A DNA stretch of 64,000 nucleotides from Brucella pituitosa (GTDB lineage Bacteria; Pseudomonadota; Alphaproteobacteria; Rhizobiales; Rhizobiaceae). A model generated the notes under the pieces. That model was given only the letters and a program-made list of their open reading frames with translations. It had not been told where the DNA came from and searched no databases. Of the stretch, positions 20,573 to 30,459 are shown piece by piece; position 1 is the stretch's first letter, and the number at the start of each line of letters is the position of its first letter. The translations under genes and the position numbers were made by a program. Location of the stretch: NCBI RefSeq assembly GCF_003049685.1, contig NZ_PYSY02000001.1, positions 1,488,001-1,552,000 on the forward strand, given 5' to 3'.

Positions 20573-21598
20573 TTATTCGGTGCCCTGAATGGCTGCGAGC
20601 AACCAATCGCCACCGTCAACGCGAGTGAATGTCCAGACTTCGACGCTTTCAACCGGCTCATCAGGATTGCCTTCGACGACTGCACCTGTGTTGCGGTCGA
20701 GCATAACGTCGATAGCCGAGTAGCGGATGGCGACAGTCGCATATTCGACATTGCCTTCACGCCATGCTTCGGAAACATCGCCCTGAAGCAGCTTTACGTC
20801 CTTGACTTCATTACGCATACCGCTGGAAGCAATCTCGCCCAGCTCTTCAGCAAGGTAAGACATGGCTTCTGGAGTTGCGAGCTTGCGAAGGGCTGCATAA
20901 TCCTCGCGGCCATAAGCGGTCTGGATTTCCGAAAGCATTTGTTCGAAACGGTCGAGCTCTTCCTGACCGACATCCATTGGCTCTTCTTCAACGACAGGTG
21001 CTGCCGGAGTTTCAGCTTGTTTGGCCTCAAATGGATTAACCGAAGGGGTACGGCTACCGAAGCCTGCCTGTGGTGTTGCACTCTTCGCAGCGCCGAAAGG
21101 CTGCGCACCAGTGTTGCCCGCACCTGCCGCTGCCGTCTGACGACGGTTAGCAAACATGCGCATGACAAACATCGCAATCAACGCAATGACAGCAACCTGC
21201 AGAAGAAGACCAAACATACCGGCAAGACCACCAAGGCCATTACCGAGCATCATGCCAATCAAACCACCGACAAGCAGGCCACCAAGCATGGAGCGGCCGA
21301 AATTGCCGAACATACCGCCCGAACGCTGTGCAGCCGCCGCATTCTGAGCACCAGCTGCTGGGCGATTAGCCTGCGTGTTGGTGCCTGTGTTCGGCGTCAT
21401 TGAACGTTCCATCGGAGCCGCATTGTTTGGCGCGGTACGTGTCGGCGCTGGCGCCTGATAAGTACGCGCACCACGGCTACCAAAACCGCCCCCGCCAGCA
21501 CGGCGAGCCTCGGCGAAATCAACAGCGGCAAAAGAGGCTATAAGCCCAAGGACCATTGCAGCGGTCAGTTTGGTCAGGCGGTTTCCGGAACCCGGCAT
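20573..21598 (-). CDS. Tim44-like domain protein
   Basis: 341 aa. N-terminal signal or anchor (TKLTAAMVLGLIASFAAVDF), a low-complexity Ala/Pro/Asn/Arg region (about 30-95), a Gly-rich hydrophobic stretch with one or two spans (GGLLVGGLIGMMLGNGLGGL and LLLQVAVIALIAMFVMRMFA), then the C-terminal Tim44-like fold (about 215-341, AIRYSAIDVMLDRNTGAVVE and VEVWTFTRVDGGDWLLAAIQ). Bacterial relatives (TimA) are membrane-anchored and of unclear function. Monocistronic. Confidence 0.88.
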   Translation of the reverse strand: MPGSGNRLTKLTAAMVLGLIASFAAVDFAEARRAGGGGFGSRGARTYQAPAPTRTAPNNAAPMERSMTPNTGTNTQANRPAAGAQNAAAAQRSGGMFGNFGRSMLGGLLVGGLIGMMLGNGLGGLAGMFGLLLQVAVIALIAMFVMRMFANRRQTAAAGAGNTGAQPFGAAKSATPQAGFGSRTPSVNPFEAKQAETPAAPVVEEEPMDVGQEELDRFEQMLSEIQTAYGREDYAALRKLATPEAMSYLAEELGEIASSGMRNEVKDVKLLQGDVSEAWREGNVEYATVAIRYSAIDVMLDRNTGAVVEGNPDEPVESVEVWTFTRVDGGDWLLAAIQGTE

Positions 21599-21702
21599 AA
21601 GTATCTCCCAATAGAGTAATCACAGATTATTTTATTCCGTGATCATATGGGAATTCACCCCCCACTTTCACAAGAGCGTGAAGACAAAAAAGTTGAGAAA
21701 AT

Positions 21703-23487
21703 TCAAATAGGCACAGCCGCATCCAGAATCTGAATCTGAGGCGTCACCGAACCATTCCAGTGATTGAGCGACAGATTGCCAACCACGTGTACGCTCTGGC
21801 CGATATTATTGAACAAAAAGCGCCCTAAATCGCCCTCCGCCGCCCGGAATGCTATGGCATTGACGCGTTTGCCGTCTGCACCACGCAAAGCAACACGAAC
21901 ATGATCACGTCCTACGCCACGCACATCTGCCAGCACATGATGTGGCAATGCCAACACCGGCTGCGGATGCGCCGACCCGAAAGGCCCTGCCTTCTGCAAC
22001 GATTCATAAAGCGAGACTGTTGCCCCTGAAGCGGCAACCGCACCGTCGATGGAAAGACTCTGATTTTGACGCAGCCGTGAGACGATATCCGCAGATTCTT
22101 CTTCCAGAAACGCCCGAAGCGCACCAAGTTTGCCGCGCTCAATGGTAATCCCCGCCGCCATGGCATGACCGCCACCCTTGATCAACAATCCCTTATCGAC
22201 AGCATTGCGAACAAGCCTGCCGAGATCGAATCCTGTGATCGAGCGCCCCGAACCAGAGCCAGTTCCGTTGGCGTTGAAGGCGATGGCAAAAGCCGGACGA
22301 CGTGCCTTTTCCTTAAGGCGCGAGGCGAGGAGTCCAACAATACCGGGATGCCAATGGTCACTCGCGGTCACGATTACGGAAGCACCCGCCCCGCCGGAAA
22401 TCTCCAGCGAAGCCTCCGCTTCTGCCTCCATCAGCATTTCGGCTTCCATCGCCTGCCGTTCCTGATTGAGCCGGTCGAGCTCAACAGCAATCGGGTCAGC
22501 AGCAGTAGAATCATCAAGTGTCAGCAGGCGGGCGCCCAGTCCTGCATCACCAATACGGCCACCCGCATTGATACGCGGACCGATCAGATAACCGAGATGA
22601 AAAACGTTGAGCGGTTCGCCAATGCGCGAAACACGACCAAGCGCTGCAAGCCCTGCATTGCTTTGACTGCGCGCTACCAGCAGGCCCTTGACCACAAAGG
22701 CACGGTTGACGCCTTTAAGCGGCACCACATCACAAACCGTTGCAAGTGCGACCAGATCGAGCATACCGAGCAGATCCGGTCCTGCACCTTTTCCACGTTC
22801 ACGCAGAATTTTGGTGACCTGAACAAGCGTCAGGAAAACAACGCCTGCCGCACAAAGGTGCTCCTGCTGTGAAATGTCGTCTTCGCGGTTGGGATTGACG
22901 ATTGCCACCGCATCATCCGGCAGGTCACCGCCAACCTGATGGTGATCAAGGACCACAACATCGGCACCGGCGTCTTTCGCAGCGGTGATTGACGGTGCGC
23001 TATTAGTACCGCAATCGACCGTCACAATCAGCGAAGCACCCTTTGCGACCAGTTCGCGCATGGCATCTGGATTAGGCCCATAGCCTTCAAAAATGCGATC
23101 CGGGATATAGATCGAATGCGCGATGCCGTAATGTTTCAGAAAACGCGCCATCAAAGCGGATGAGCATGCCCCATCCACATCGTAGTCACCAAAAATCGCT
23201 ACAGTTTCGCGGCGCATGATAGCATCGGCAATCCGGTTGGCCGCCTTATCCATATCAGTCAGCGTTGCCGGATCTGGCATCAGATTGCGCAAGCTTGGAT
23301 CGATGAATTCCGGCGCACCTTCTACCGTCACACCACGTCCGGCAAGCACGCGCGATACCAGATCAGAAATACCGTGATGCTGGGCTATCGCCAATGCCGT
23401 GTTAGCCTCACGCGGACCAAGACGGTCCATCCACTTTTGGCCAGTGACAGAATTCCGGATACCAAGAAAAAAGCGTTCTGTTGTCAT
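21703..23487 (-). CDS. recJ: single-stranded-DNA-specific exonuclease RecJ
   Basis: 5'-3' ssDNA exonuclease in recombination and mismatch repair. 594 aa. DHH-family motifs: FGDYDVDGACSS (about 99-110), TVDCGTN and LDHHQVGG, then GPRINAGGRIGDA, and the DHHA1 domain with KGGGHAMAAGITIERGKLGA, followed by the C-terminal OB fold. Metal-binding Asp and His residues are all present. recJ follows glpX, with a terminator-like hairpin ending only 20 bases before its start. Confidence 0.96.
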   Translation of the reverse strand: MTTERFFLGIRNSVTGQKWMDRLGPREANTALAIAQHHGISDLVSRVLAGRGVTVEGAPEFIDPSLRNLMPDPATLTDMDKAANRIADAIMRRETVAIFGDYDVDGACSSALMARFLKHYGIAHSIYIPDRIFEGYGPNPDAMRELVAKGASLIVTVDCGTNSAPSITAAKDAGADVVVLDHHQVGGDLPDDAVAIVNPNREDDISQQEHLCAAGVVFLTLVQVTKILRERGKGAGPDLLGMLDLVALATVCDVVPLKGVNRAFVVKGLLVARSQSNAGLAALGRVSRIGEPLNVFHLGYLIGPRINAGGRIGDAGLGARLLTLDDSTAADPIAVELDRLNQERQAMEAEMLMEAEAEASLEISGGAGASVIVTASDHWHPGIVGLLASRLKEKARRPAFAIAFNANGTGSGSGRSITGFDLGRLVRNAVDKGLLIKGGGHAMAAGITIERGKLGALRAFLEEESADIVSRLRQNQSLSIDGAVAASGATVSLYESLQKAGPFGSAHPQPVLALPHHVLADVRGVGRDHVRVALRGADGKRVNAIAFRAAEGDLGRFLFNNIGQSVHVVGNLSLNHWNGSVTPQIQILDAAVPI

Positions 23488-23507
23488 GGTTTCTTAAAGA
23501 CACAAAA

Positions 23508-23530
23508 GGCGGCATTTTTGCAATGCCGCC
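23508..23530 (-). terminator. glpX terminator / recJ attenuator
   Basis: GGCGGCATT / AATGCCGCC, 9-bp stem with 5-nt loop; on the minus strand it is followed by CTTTTGTG. It lies between glpX and recJ, so read-through or a promoter inside 23531-23688 is needed for recJ. Confidence 0.75.
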
Positions 23531-23688
23531 GCCCGATCATAAGCCGGGAACCAGAAGAGATTATGGTTATGGCGTACCGAAAATGGTGGAGTTCGAGAAC
23601 CGGAGCGGAATGTACTTATGGGTACATGAGCACCGGAAGCGCAGAACAACGCCATTTGCAGGCAGCCAGAGCCGAAATATCGATGGTT
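23531..23688. promoter_or_regulatory. structured spacer between glpX and recJ
   Basis: 158 bp without a convincing gene. It contains ATGTAC-TTATGG-GTACAT (23610-23627) set between two GAGAACCGG / GAGCACCGG near-direct repeats. A plus-strand frame covers the region but lacks a ribosome binding site. Function unknown; may be recJ promoter/leader. Confidence 0.35.
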
Positions 23689-24675
23689 CTAAAATTTGGA
23701 CAAGTCCTGATGCCTAGCCTTAATCTCACGAACAGTCTGTGAGCTTGAGCGCATGACGATTGTATGCGTCTGGATATAGTCACGAGCGAACTTGACGCCG
23801 GAAAGCATATTGCCATCGGTTACGCCGGTTGCTGCGAACAACACGTCGCCCTTTGCCATTTCTTCCATCGTATAAATCTTTTTAGGGTCCGAAATGCCCA
23901 TCTTGGCCGCGCGCGCGATCTTCTCATCGGAATTGAGCTGAAGACGGCCCTGCATCTGGCCGCCAATGCAACGCAGTGCTGCAGCGGCCAGCACGCCCTC
24001 TGGCGCCCCGCCAATACCGATGTAAATGTCGATGCCGGTTTCATCCGGGTTGGTCGTGTGCATCACACCTGCAACGTCGCCATCGCCGATCAGCCGAATG
24101 GAAGCGCCGGTTGCCCGCACTTCTTCAATCAGACGCGCGTGGCGCGGGCGATCCATGATGCAGGCCGTAATTTCATGCGGCTTCACGCCCTTTGCCTTGG
24201 CAATAGCATGAATGTTGTCAGTCGGCGTTGCATCGAGATCGACGACGCCCCTAGGATAGCCCGGACCAACCGCAATCTTTTCCATGTAAACATCTGGCGC
24301 GTAGAGCAGATTGCCTTTTTCGGCAATGGCAATAACAGCCAGCGAATTTGGCAGGTTCTTGGCGCAGATCGTCGTGCCTTCCAGCGGATCGAGAGCGATA
24401 TCAACGTCCGGCCCCTGTTTGGTGCCGACTTCTTCGCCGATATAAAGCATCGGCGCTTCATCGCGTTCGCCTTCACCGATCACGACCGTGCCAGCAATCG
24501 GAAGGCGATTCAGTTCCTGACGCATGGCATCAACGGCAGCCTGATCAGCAGCCATTTCATCGCCACGTCCACGAAGGCGTGCTGCAGCCACTGCCGCGCG
24601 TTCGGCCACACGAACGAGTTCCAGTGTGAGAATGCGATCCAGTCCGTGCGGTTGCTGTTCTGCAGTCTTGGCCAT
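23689..24675 (-). CDS. glpX: fructose-1,6-bisphosphatase, class II
   Basis: Hydrolyses fructose-1,6-bisphosphate in gluconeogenesis. 328 aa, the normal GlpX length. Key segments: GTVVIGEGERDEAPMLYIGE (metal site), DIALDPLEGTTICAKNLPNS (the D-P-L-E-G-T motif) and the C-terminal domain with GISDPKKIYTMEEMAKGDVL. Usually next to hom and recJ in rhizobia; here an ABC-F gene stands between hom and glpX. Confidence 0.96.
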   Translation of the reverse strand: MAKTAEQQPHGLDRILTLELVRVAERAAVAAARLRGRGDEMAADQAAVDAMRQELNRLPIAGTVVIGEGERDEAPMLYIGEEVGTKQGPDVDIALDPLEGTTICAKNLPNSLAVIAIAEKGNLLYAPDVYMEKIAVGPGYPRGVVDLDATPTDNIHAIAKAKGVKPHEITACIMDRPRHARLIEEVRATGASIRLIGDGDVAGVMHTTNPDETGIDIYIGIGGAPEGVLAAAALRCIGGQMQGRLQLNSDEKIARAAKMGISDPKKIYTMEEMAKGDVLFAATGVTDGNMLSGVKFARDYIQTHTIVMRSSSQTVREIKARHQDLSKF

Positions 24676-24952
24676 GTGAACAAAGTCCTGAATTCGAATT
24701 ACGTTGATGCGTTCGTTTAACGCCAGTGTCGCTGCTTATAGCGACATTATGCAAATCTTTTGTCAAAGTCCCCGGTTCTCTGCAAGAGAAAGCGGTTCCT
24801 GCAACAGAAAGAACGGTAAAAATATTTTGCTCTCAAGCTCTTAATCGATTTAGCTCTACACGCTTGGTTTCATGTCCTGATCGGGCGTGAACCAACACAC
24901 CCGATAAATGTTACCAGAAAGCGCGAAAGCAACCAGAAGAATTACCTATTGA

Positions 24953-26473
24953 TCAACCTGCAATTGTTTCAAAGAAAACCTCCGGGCTATCCACTTCGAG
25001 CAGCTTTTTTCTGTCGATCACCCAGAAACGATTGCCCACATTGCGCACAAAACTGCGATCATGCGATACGATGAGGCTCGCAGTTTCATCGCTCAGCAAT
25101 TCGGCTTCGAGCGCTTCCTGGCCATCAATGTCCAAATGGTTGGTTGGCTCATCGAGAATGTAGAAATTCGGCTTGGTCAGACGCAGAACCAGCATGGCAA
25201 GACGCGCCTTCTGCCCGCCCGAAAGCCGGGACAAAGGTTTGGCTTGCATTTCCAGTGTCATACCCGCTCCGGCCAGCAAAGATCGAGCACGTTGATCGCC
25301 AACATCGAAACGCTTCATGATCGTTTCAAACGGCGTCCAGTAACCATTCAGCTCGGACAAAGCCTGATCACTATAGCCCAGCACCAGCGACGGCGTCGCC
25401 TTGATGCCTGCAAGTGACCCTTCCGGATTTAGTATCGCTTCGCGAACCAGTGTCAGGAGCCGAGTCTTGCCTGTACCATTAGCACCAAGCACTACTATTC
25501 TATCGCCGGGATTGATCCAGAATTGACCGGTTTTATAAAGTGACCGGTTATCCGGCGTTGCAATCTCGGCCTGATCGATCACGATCAGTGCCTTGGCATG
25601 ACTGCCGCGACCGTCGAGCTTAATCTTGCCCGCAGAGCGCTCGACATGCGCGGCTTTCGCACTTTCCTCTATCTTCTCAGCCCGCGCACGCAGTTGCTTG
25701 GTCTTTACCACCAGCAAGTCACTGCCGGAATTGATGCCTATATTATTGAGCTTGGCTGCTTGTCTGCGCAATTGCTGAACAGTCTTCATGTCCTTTTCAA
25801 ACTGACGGGCATCGGCCGCATCAATCTCGTCAAGCGCCACACGCGCCTGACTATAAGGCAAAGCAAAGACAACCGACTTCTCCGCGCGCAGGAAAAGCGT
25901 GCGTTTCGTCACCACATCGAGAAAGGCACGGTCGTGACTGCAAACAATGACGGCTACTGAACGCGGGAGCGCATCAAGCCAGTTTTCCAGCAGATGCACT
26001 TTCTCAAGGTCGAGATGGTTGGTCGGCTCGTCCAGCAAAAGCACGTCAGGCTCGGAAACCCATGTGCGTGCCAGAAGCGCAAGCCGCTGCCAGCCGCCAC
26101 TGAGCTGACGAATGGTAAGCTCACGCAATTCAGCAGGAACGTTGAGATCGTCGAGTACAATATCAGCGCGCCAGCTTTCATAGTCGCGCGCATCTTCGTC
26201 CAGTCCGCCGAGTACAACGTCATAGAAAGACAGATCCATCAGATCATCGGAGACATACTGGCTTACATAGCCAACCTTCAGTCCACGCGAGCGGGTTATA
26301 GCACCGCTGGTCGGCTCCCCCTCACCCACAATAAGGCGCAAAAGGCTGGTCTTTCCGCGACCATTGGCGGCAACGACTCCCAGCCGCTCACCTTCACCAA
26401 GGACGAAATCAAGGTTTGCGAACAGGGTTTCATGGAGCGTGAGTGAAAGATTCTGAACAGAGATAAGAGACAT
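24953..26473 (-). CDS. ABC-F type ATPase (two ABC domains)
   Basis: 506 aa from MSLISVQNLSLTLHETLFAN. Two nucleotide-binding domains without any membrane part: Walker A1 ANGRGKTSL (about 36-44), signature LSGGWQRLALLARTW, Walker B VLLLDEPTNHLDLEKV, an inter-domain linker (about 215-290), then Walker A2 GANGTGKTRLL, signature LSGGQKARLAML and FYILDEPTNHLDI. ABC-F proteins act on the ribosome (translation factors or antibiotic protection). Which one this is cannot be told from sequence alone. It interrupts the hom-glpX neighbourhood. Confidence 0.92.
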   Translation of the reverse strand: MSLISVQNLSLTLHETLFANLDFVLGEGERLGVVAANGRGKTSLLRLIVGEGEPTSGAITRSRGLKVGYVSQYVSDDLMDLSFYDVVLGGLDEDARDYESWRADIVLDDLNVPAELRELTIRQLSGGWQRLALLARTWVSEPDVLLLDEPTNHLDLEKVHLLENWLDALPRSVAVIVCSHDRAFLDVVTKRTLFLRAEKSVVFALPYSQARVALDEIDAADARQFEKDMKTVQQLRRQAAKLNNIGINSGSDLLVVKTKQLRARAEKIEESAKAAHVERSAGKIKLDGRGSHAKALIVIDQAEIATPDNRSLYKTGQFWINPGDRIVVLGANGTGKTRLLTLVREAILNPEGSLAGIKATPSLVLGYSDQALSELNGYWTPFETIMKRFDVGDQRARSLLAGAGMTLEMQAKPLSRLSGGQKARLAMLVLRLTKPNFYILDEPTNHLDIDGQEALEAELLSDETASLIVSHDRSFVRNVGNRFWVIDRKKLLEVDSPEVFFETIAG

Positions 26474-26799
26474 GGCAATAAGCCCAATTTGGCCCAAGCA
26501 CTGATGAACAGCGTCCAAATAGCTTCGATCGAAGTGCTAGCAAATTTTCGGCTACAGCAATTCAAGCTGCGCCTTCAGAAAAAGGCAGAAAAAGACTTTG
26601 ATTTCAGTCTTAATCGGCCCTGCACAATTTAATGCTGCAGGGCAAAATCAGGGCCATACTGACGATGACGATCATGACGTGTCACTTCCATCCTACAGCC
26701 CTCCTTTTCCGTGTTTGTCTCTAAATCGGACTATTCCGATGGGTGCTTTCTAGCAAAATCGTTGCCGCCCTTCAAGAGCGGCAACCTTGTCAGATTATA
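26474..26799 (-). promoter_or_regulatory. hom to ABC-F spacer, possible attenuator leader
   Basis: 326 bp. Besides the hom terminator it contains, on the minus strand, two GGCCCTG/CCCTGCA-type arms and a TGCAGGG-CC arm (26616-26656) that can pair in alternative ways, then T-rich stretches at 26575-26600 ahead of the ABC-F start. Leader attenuation is common for ABC-F resistance genes; here it is only a suggestion. Confidence 0.35.
26761..26785 (-). terminator. hom terminator
   Basis: GTTGCCGC / GCGGCAAC, 8-bp stem, 15 bases after the hom stop on the minus strand and followed by GATTTTGC. Confidence 0.7.
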
Positions 26800-28119
26800 T
26801 CAGCCTGCACGTTCGATGCGGATCATCTGTGGCTTGCTCACCAGATGATCGTCCTTGAAGATCGCTTCAAGCGCCTTCTTCACTGCAGCTTCAGTCGTCT
26901 CATGCGTGACGAGAATAACCGTCTTGATACCGTCACTCACGTCACTGTCCATCAGAGGACGCTGAACGATTGATTCAAGCGAAATGTCATTCTCGGCCAT
27001 GCGCTTGGCAATTGCCGCAAATGCACCGATGCGATCATAGACTGTCAGGCGAATGAAATAGCCACCGGCATGTTTGCGCATTTTTGCACGCTTATAAGGC
27101 TGCAAGGCCTTCGCAGGCGTGCCGAAAACCGGACCATGCTGGAAGCCGGGGCGGCTCTTGGCAATATCTGCCAGATCACCGATGACAGCCGATGCAGTCG
27201 CGTTGCCACCAGCGCCCGGACCAGAAAGCAGCAGTTCGCCGAGAAGATCGGTCTCAATGGCAACCGCATTGGTCACGCCATGCACCTGAGCAATCACCGA
27301 CGAAGTCGGAACCATGGTCGGATGCACACGCTGTTCGATGCCGGTATCGGTCTTCTGCGCAACACCGAGCAGCTTGATACGATAGCCAAGCTCATCGGCC
27401 GCACGAATATCGGCCAGAGAAATATTGCTGATGCCTTCGAGATAAATATCGTCGGCAGCAATCTGCGTGCCGAACGCTAGGCTTGTGAGCAGCGCAAGCT
27501 TGTGAGCCGTGTCATTACCTTCAATATCAAAAGTGGGATCAGCTTCAGCATAGCCAAGGCGCTGTGCATCCGCGAGGCAATCCTCGAACGAAATACCCTC
27601 TTCCCACATCCGGGTAAGGATGTAGTTACAGGTACCGTTCATGATACCGTAAACGCGCGAAACCGTATTGCCGGTCAGCGATTCACGCATCGCCTTGATG
27701 ACGGGAATACCGCCAGCAACGGCTGCTTCAAAATTGAGAAGCACGCCCTTTTCTTCAGCGATCTTGGCCAATGCCACGCCATGTTTTGCGAGAAGCGCCT
27801 TGTTGGCGGTCACAACATGACGGCTTGCACGCAATGCAGCTTCTACGGATGCTTTGGCCGGACCTTCATCGCCGCCGATCAGTTCAACGAACACATCAAT
27901 GTCGGCGCTTTTCGCCAATTCAATCGGATCGTCAAACCATTCAATTCCATCGAGATCAACGCCGCGATCCCGAGTTCGGTCGCGTGCGCTCACCGCTGTA
28001 ATCGTAACTTGCTTACCGCACTGACGAGTGAGCATTTCGGCCTTGTCACGTAGAATACGCAACACCGAAGCACCAACGGTGCCCAGTCCGGCAACGCCGA
28101 TCCGCAATGCATCACTCAT
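26800..28119 (-). CDS. hom: homoserine dehydrogenase
   Basis: Reduces aspartate semialdehyde to homoserine for threonine and methionine synthesis. 439 aa: NAD(P)-binding GVAGLGTVGASVLRILRDK (8-26), the catalytic domain with MNGTCNYILTRMWEEGISFE and ADPTFDIEGNDTAHKLALL, and a C-terminal ACT domain (about 350-435, YFIRLTVYDRIGAFAAIAKR) that normally binds threonine for feedback inhibition. It lies 89 bp downstream of an aminotransferase gene on the same strand. Confidence 0.97.
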   Translation of the reverse strand: MSDALRIGVAGLGTVGASVLRILRDKAEMLTRQCGKQVTITAVSARDRTRDRGVDLDGIEWFDDPIELAKSADIDVFVELIGGDEGPAKASVEAALRASRHVVTANKALLAKHGVALAKIAEEKGVLLNFEAAVAGGIPVIKAMRESLTGNTVSRVYGIMNGTCNYILTRMWEEGISFEDCLADAQRLGYAEADPTFDIEGNDTAHKLALLTSLAFGTQIAADDIYLEGISNISLADIRAADELGYRIKLLGVAQKTDTGIEQRVHPTMVPTSSVIAQVHGVTNAVAIETDLLGELLLSGPGAGGNATASAVIGDLADIAKSRPGFQHGPVFGTPAKALQPYKRAKMRKHAGGYFIRLTVYDRIGAFAAIAKRMAENDISLESIVQRPLMDSDVSDGIKTVILVTHETTEAAVKKALEAIFKDDHLVSKPQMIRIERAG

Positions 28120-28208
28120 TGTTCTGTCTTTCTGAACTGTTGAATTTGTACGTGGTGGGAAACAAGGGCCGATAACATGCGGCCCCTGCTTTGCTTGGTT
28201 AAAACCGC

Positions 28209-29432
28209 TTAACGGCGGCCTTCAAGCGGAATGACATTCTGCAGATTCTCGTCCTTGGCGGACAGGAAACGCTTGATGTTGCGTGCAGCCTGACGGATGC
28301 GATGCTCGTTCTCAACCAGTGCGATACGAACATACTCGTCGCCATGTTCGCCAAAGCCGACACCCGGAGCAACAGCCACATCGGCCATCTCAACCAGCAG
28401 CTTCGAGAATTCGAGCGAGCCCAGCGCGCGGAAGCGCTCTGGAATCGGAACCCATGCGAACATCGTTGCAGCTGGCGGAGGTACATCCCAGCCTGCCCGG
28501 CCAAAGCTATCCACCAACACATCACGACGCTGCTTATAGACATTACGCACATAGGCAATGTCAGAGCCGTCACCATTGAGTGCAGCGGTTGCCGCAACCT
28601 GAATAGGTGTGAACGCGCCATAATCGAGGTAAGACTTCACACGGGTAAGTGCCGCAATCAGGCGCTCATTGCCCACTGCAAAGCCCATACGCCAGCCCGG
28701 CATCGAGAATGTTTTCGACATCGACGTGAATTCGACCGCAACATCCATCGCACCCGGCACTTCAAGAACCGATGGTGGTGGATTGTTGTCGTCGAAATAG
28801 ATTTCCGAATAAGCGAGATCCGACAGAATGATCAGGTCATTCTTTCGCGCGAAATCGACCACGTCCTTATAGAAATCCAACGTCGCGGTATAAGCTGTCG
28901 GGTTCGAAGGGAAGTTCAGGATCAGCGCGAGCGGCTTTGGAATGGAGTGCTTTACCGCACGATCCAGCGCACGAATGAATTCTTCATCCGGCTTTGCAGG
29001 GATCGAACGGATCACGCCGCCCGACATGATGAAGCCGAATGAGTGAATCGGATAAGTCGGGTCCGGGCAAAGCACGACATCACCCGGCGCCGTGATGGCC
29101 TGCGCCATATTGGCGAAGCCTTCCTTGGAACCTAGCGTCGCAACAACCTGTGTATCCGGATTGAGCTTCACTCCGAAACGGCGCGCATAATATTGTGCCT
29201 GTGCACGACGAAGGCCGGGAATACCCTTCGACGATGAATAGCGATGCGCACGTGGATCCTGAACAGCTTCGCAAAGCTTGTCGACGATATTTTTTGGCGT
29301 CGGCAGATCAGGATTACCCATTCCGAGATCTATGATGTCGGCGCCGGCCGCTCGCGCCGATGCCTTCAGGCGATTAACCTGTTCAAAGACATAAGGTGGC
29401 AAACGACGGACTTTATGAAATTCTTCCGACAT
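28209..29432 (-). CDS. class I/II PLP aminotransferase (AlaC / LL-DAP aminotransferase-like)
   Basis: 407 aa from MSEEFHKVRRLPPYVFEQVN; the upstream extension was discarded because family members begin here. PLP-enzyme features: DLGMGNPDLPTPKNIVDKL, NFPSNPTAYTATLDFYKDVV, SDLAYSEIYFDD and the Schiff-base lysine in SMSKTFSMPGWRMGFAVGN. It has an Arg-rich C-terminus. Upstream of hom in the same direction, a conserved pairing in rhizobia. Likely a glutamate-pyruvate or related aminotransferase; exact substrate not determinable here. Confidence 0.88.
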   Translation of the reverse strand: MSEEFHKVRRLPPYVFEQVNRLKASARAAGADIIDLGMGNPDLPTPKNIVDKLCEAVQDPRAHRYSSSKGIPGLRRAQAQYYARRFGVKLNPDTQVVATLGSKEGFANMAQAITAPGDVVLCPDPTYPIHSFGFIMSGGVIRSIPAKPDEEFIRALDRAVKHSIPKPLALILNFPSNPTAYTATLDFYKDVVDFARKNDLIILSDLAYSEIYFDDNNPPPSVLEVPGAMDVAVEFTSMSKTFSMPGWRMGFAVGNERLIAALTRVKSYLDYGAFTPIQVAATAALNGDGSDIAYVRNVYKQRRDVLVDSFGRAGWDVPPPAATMFAWVPIPERFRALGSLEFSKLLVEMADVAVAPGVGFGEHGDEYVRIALVENEHRIRQAARNIKRFLSAKDENLQNVIPLEGRR

Positions 29433-29561
29433 GATCCTGTTCCAGAAGGGGGGTTGAATGAAACGGCGCGTATGCACCGGGTTAGGAGCTATACACCTGT
29501 TATCGAATCGGGTCGAGACTTGTTACAGTCCTGAAATGAAGCTTTTTTCCGTTGAAAAAGG

Positions 29562-29909
29562 CTACTCTGCTCCGGATTCGATCTGCTTGAGGGTGGCATC
29601 TGTTTCTTCCTGCGCCTGTTTGCGCAAGGCAGCAGCCTGAGCAGGCGTCATCGCTGCATTGGAAGAACGAGTGGCCGCAAGACGTGTGCGGTCAGAATCA
29701 AGCTTGGAAGTAAGTTGTGCTTTTTCTTCCGGGGTGATCTGAGTGGTCGCGGCCTTTGGCATGCGGCCAAAGGTTGGATAGGTATCCGAACGCTTGGCAC
29801 CTTCCTGCGGCGTACCCTGAAATTCAGGACCACCGGCACAGCCCGCAAGAAACGCCACGGCCGTTGCTGCCAGCATAAGATTGGCAATCTGCCGCGTGCT
29901 CTTGGTCAT
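29562..29909 (-). CDS. small lipoprotein, hypothetical
   Basis: 115 aa. Signal peptide MTKSTRQIANLMLAATAVAF with lipobox LAGC (Cys24). The mature part is hydrophilic and has a helical, Ala/Gln/Thr-rich half (about 60-110) likely to form a coiled coil. No recognised family. Separated from the aminotransferase gene by 129 bp; probably its own unit. Confidence 0.75.
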   Translation of the reverse strand: MTKSTRQIANLMLAATAVAFLAGCAGGPEFQGTPQEGAKRSDTYPTFGRMPKAATTQITPEEKAQLTSKLDSDRTRLAATRSSNAAMTPAQAAALRKQAQEETDATLKQIESGAE

Positions 29910-30459
29910 GTTTCCGGTCCGATCTTGATGTTCTGAATGCGCCAGGAGGGTTACCTAGCTCAACACAGATAATATAATGTGAAAGGGATAGCACCAACTC
30001 GATGTGTCATGTCAACAAGCGAGTTGAAATTGGGACATTCCTCACCGTCTGAAACGGCGACCATCGTCAAGTATAAACAAAAATTACAATTAGTAACATT
30101 CTGTTATATCGCTGTAATATGCGTGTAGTTTATTCCCACATGAAACACATAGTGCTTTCAATAGTTGCGTTTGGCAGTTAAAAATCCTAAAAATTGGTTA
30201 CAAATGATCAGTCAGTGATTTATACATTCACGCGTCAACGCGATTACAAATATGATGTATTCGTAATAAAGCGCTGAAACTCTTGGTTTATCTACCCCGG
30301 TCCAGACGACCGGTTTCTGTGAGTAAGCTCGCCATCGATTGATTGTCGCGGGTTTCACACGGGAGAACTACTCTCCCGAAATCAGCAGGACGCCGATTTT
30401 TTTTCGGATTATCAGGCTGGTGCAGGCCGAAAAGCTGAAACGTCGATCTGGAGCAGACA
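29910..30459. other. 550-bp AT-rich intergenic region
   Basis: The longest gene-free stretch in the window. No open frame of note. On the plus strand it holds a CCGGTC/GACCGG hairpin (30297-30313), a CGGGAGA/TCTCCCG hairpin (30359-30377) and a run of eight T (30398-30405) ahead of the M15-type gene, so its mRNA leader is probably long and structured. 30040-30280 is clearly AT-rich and the likely promoter zone. Confidence 0.5.
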
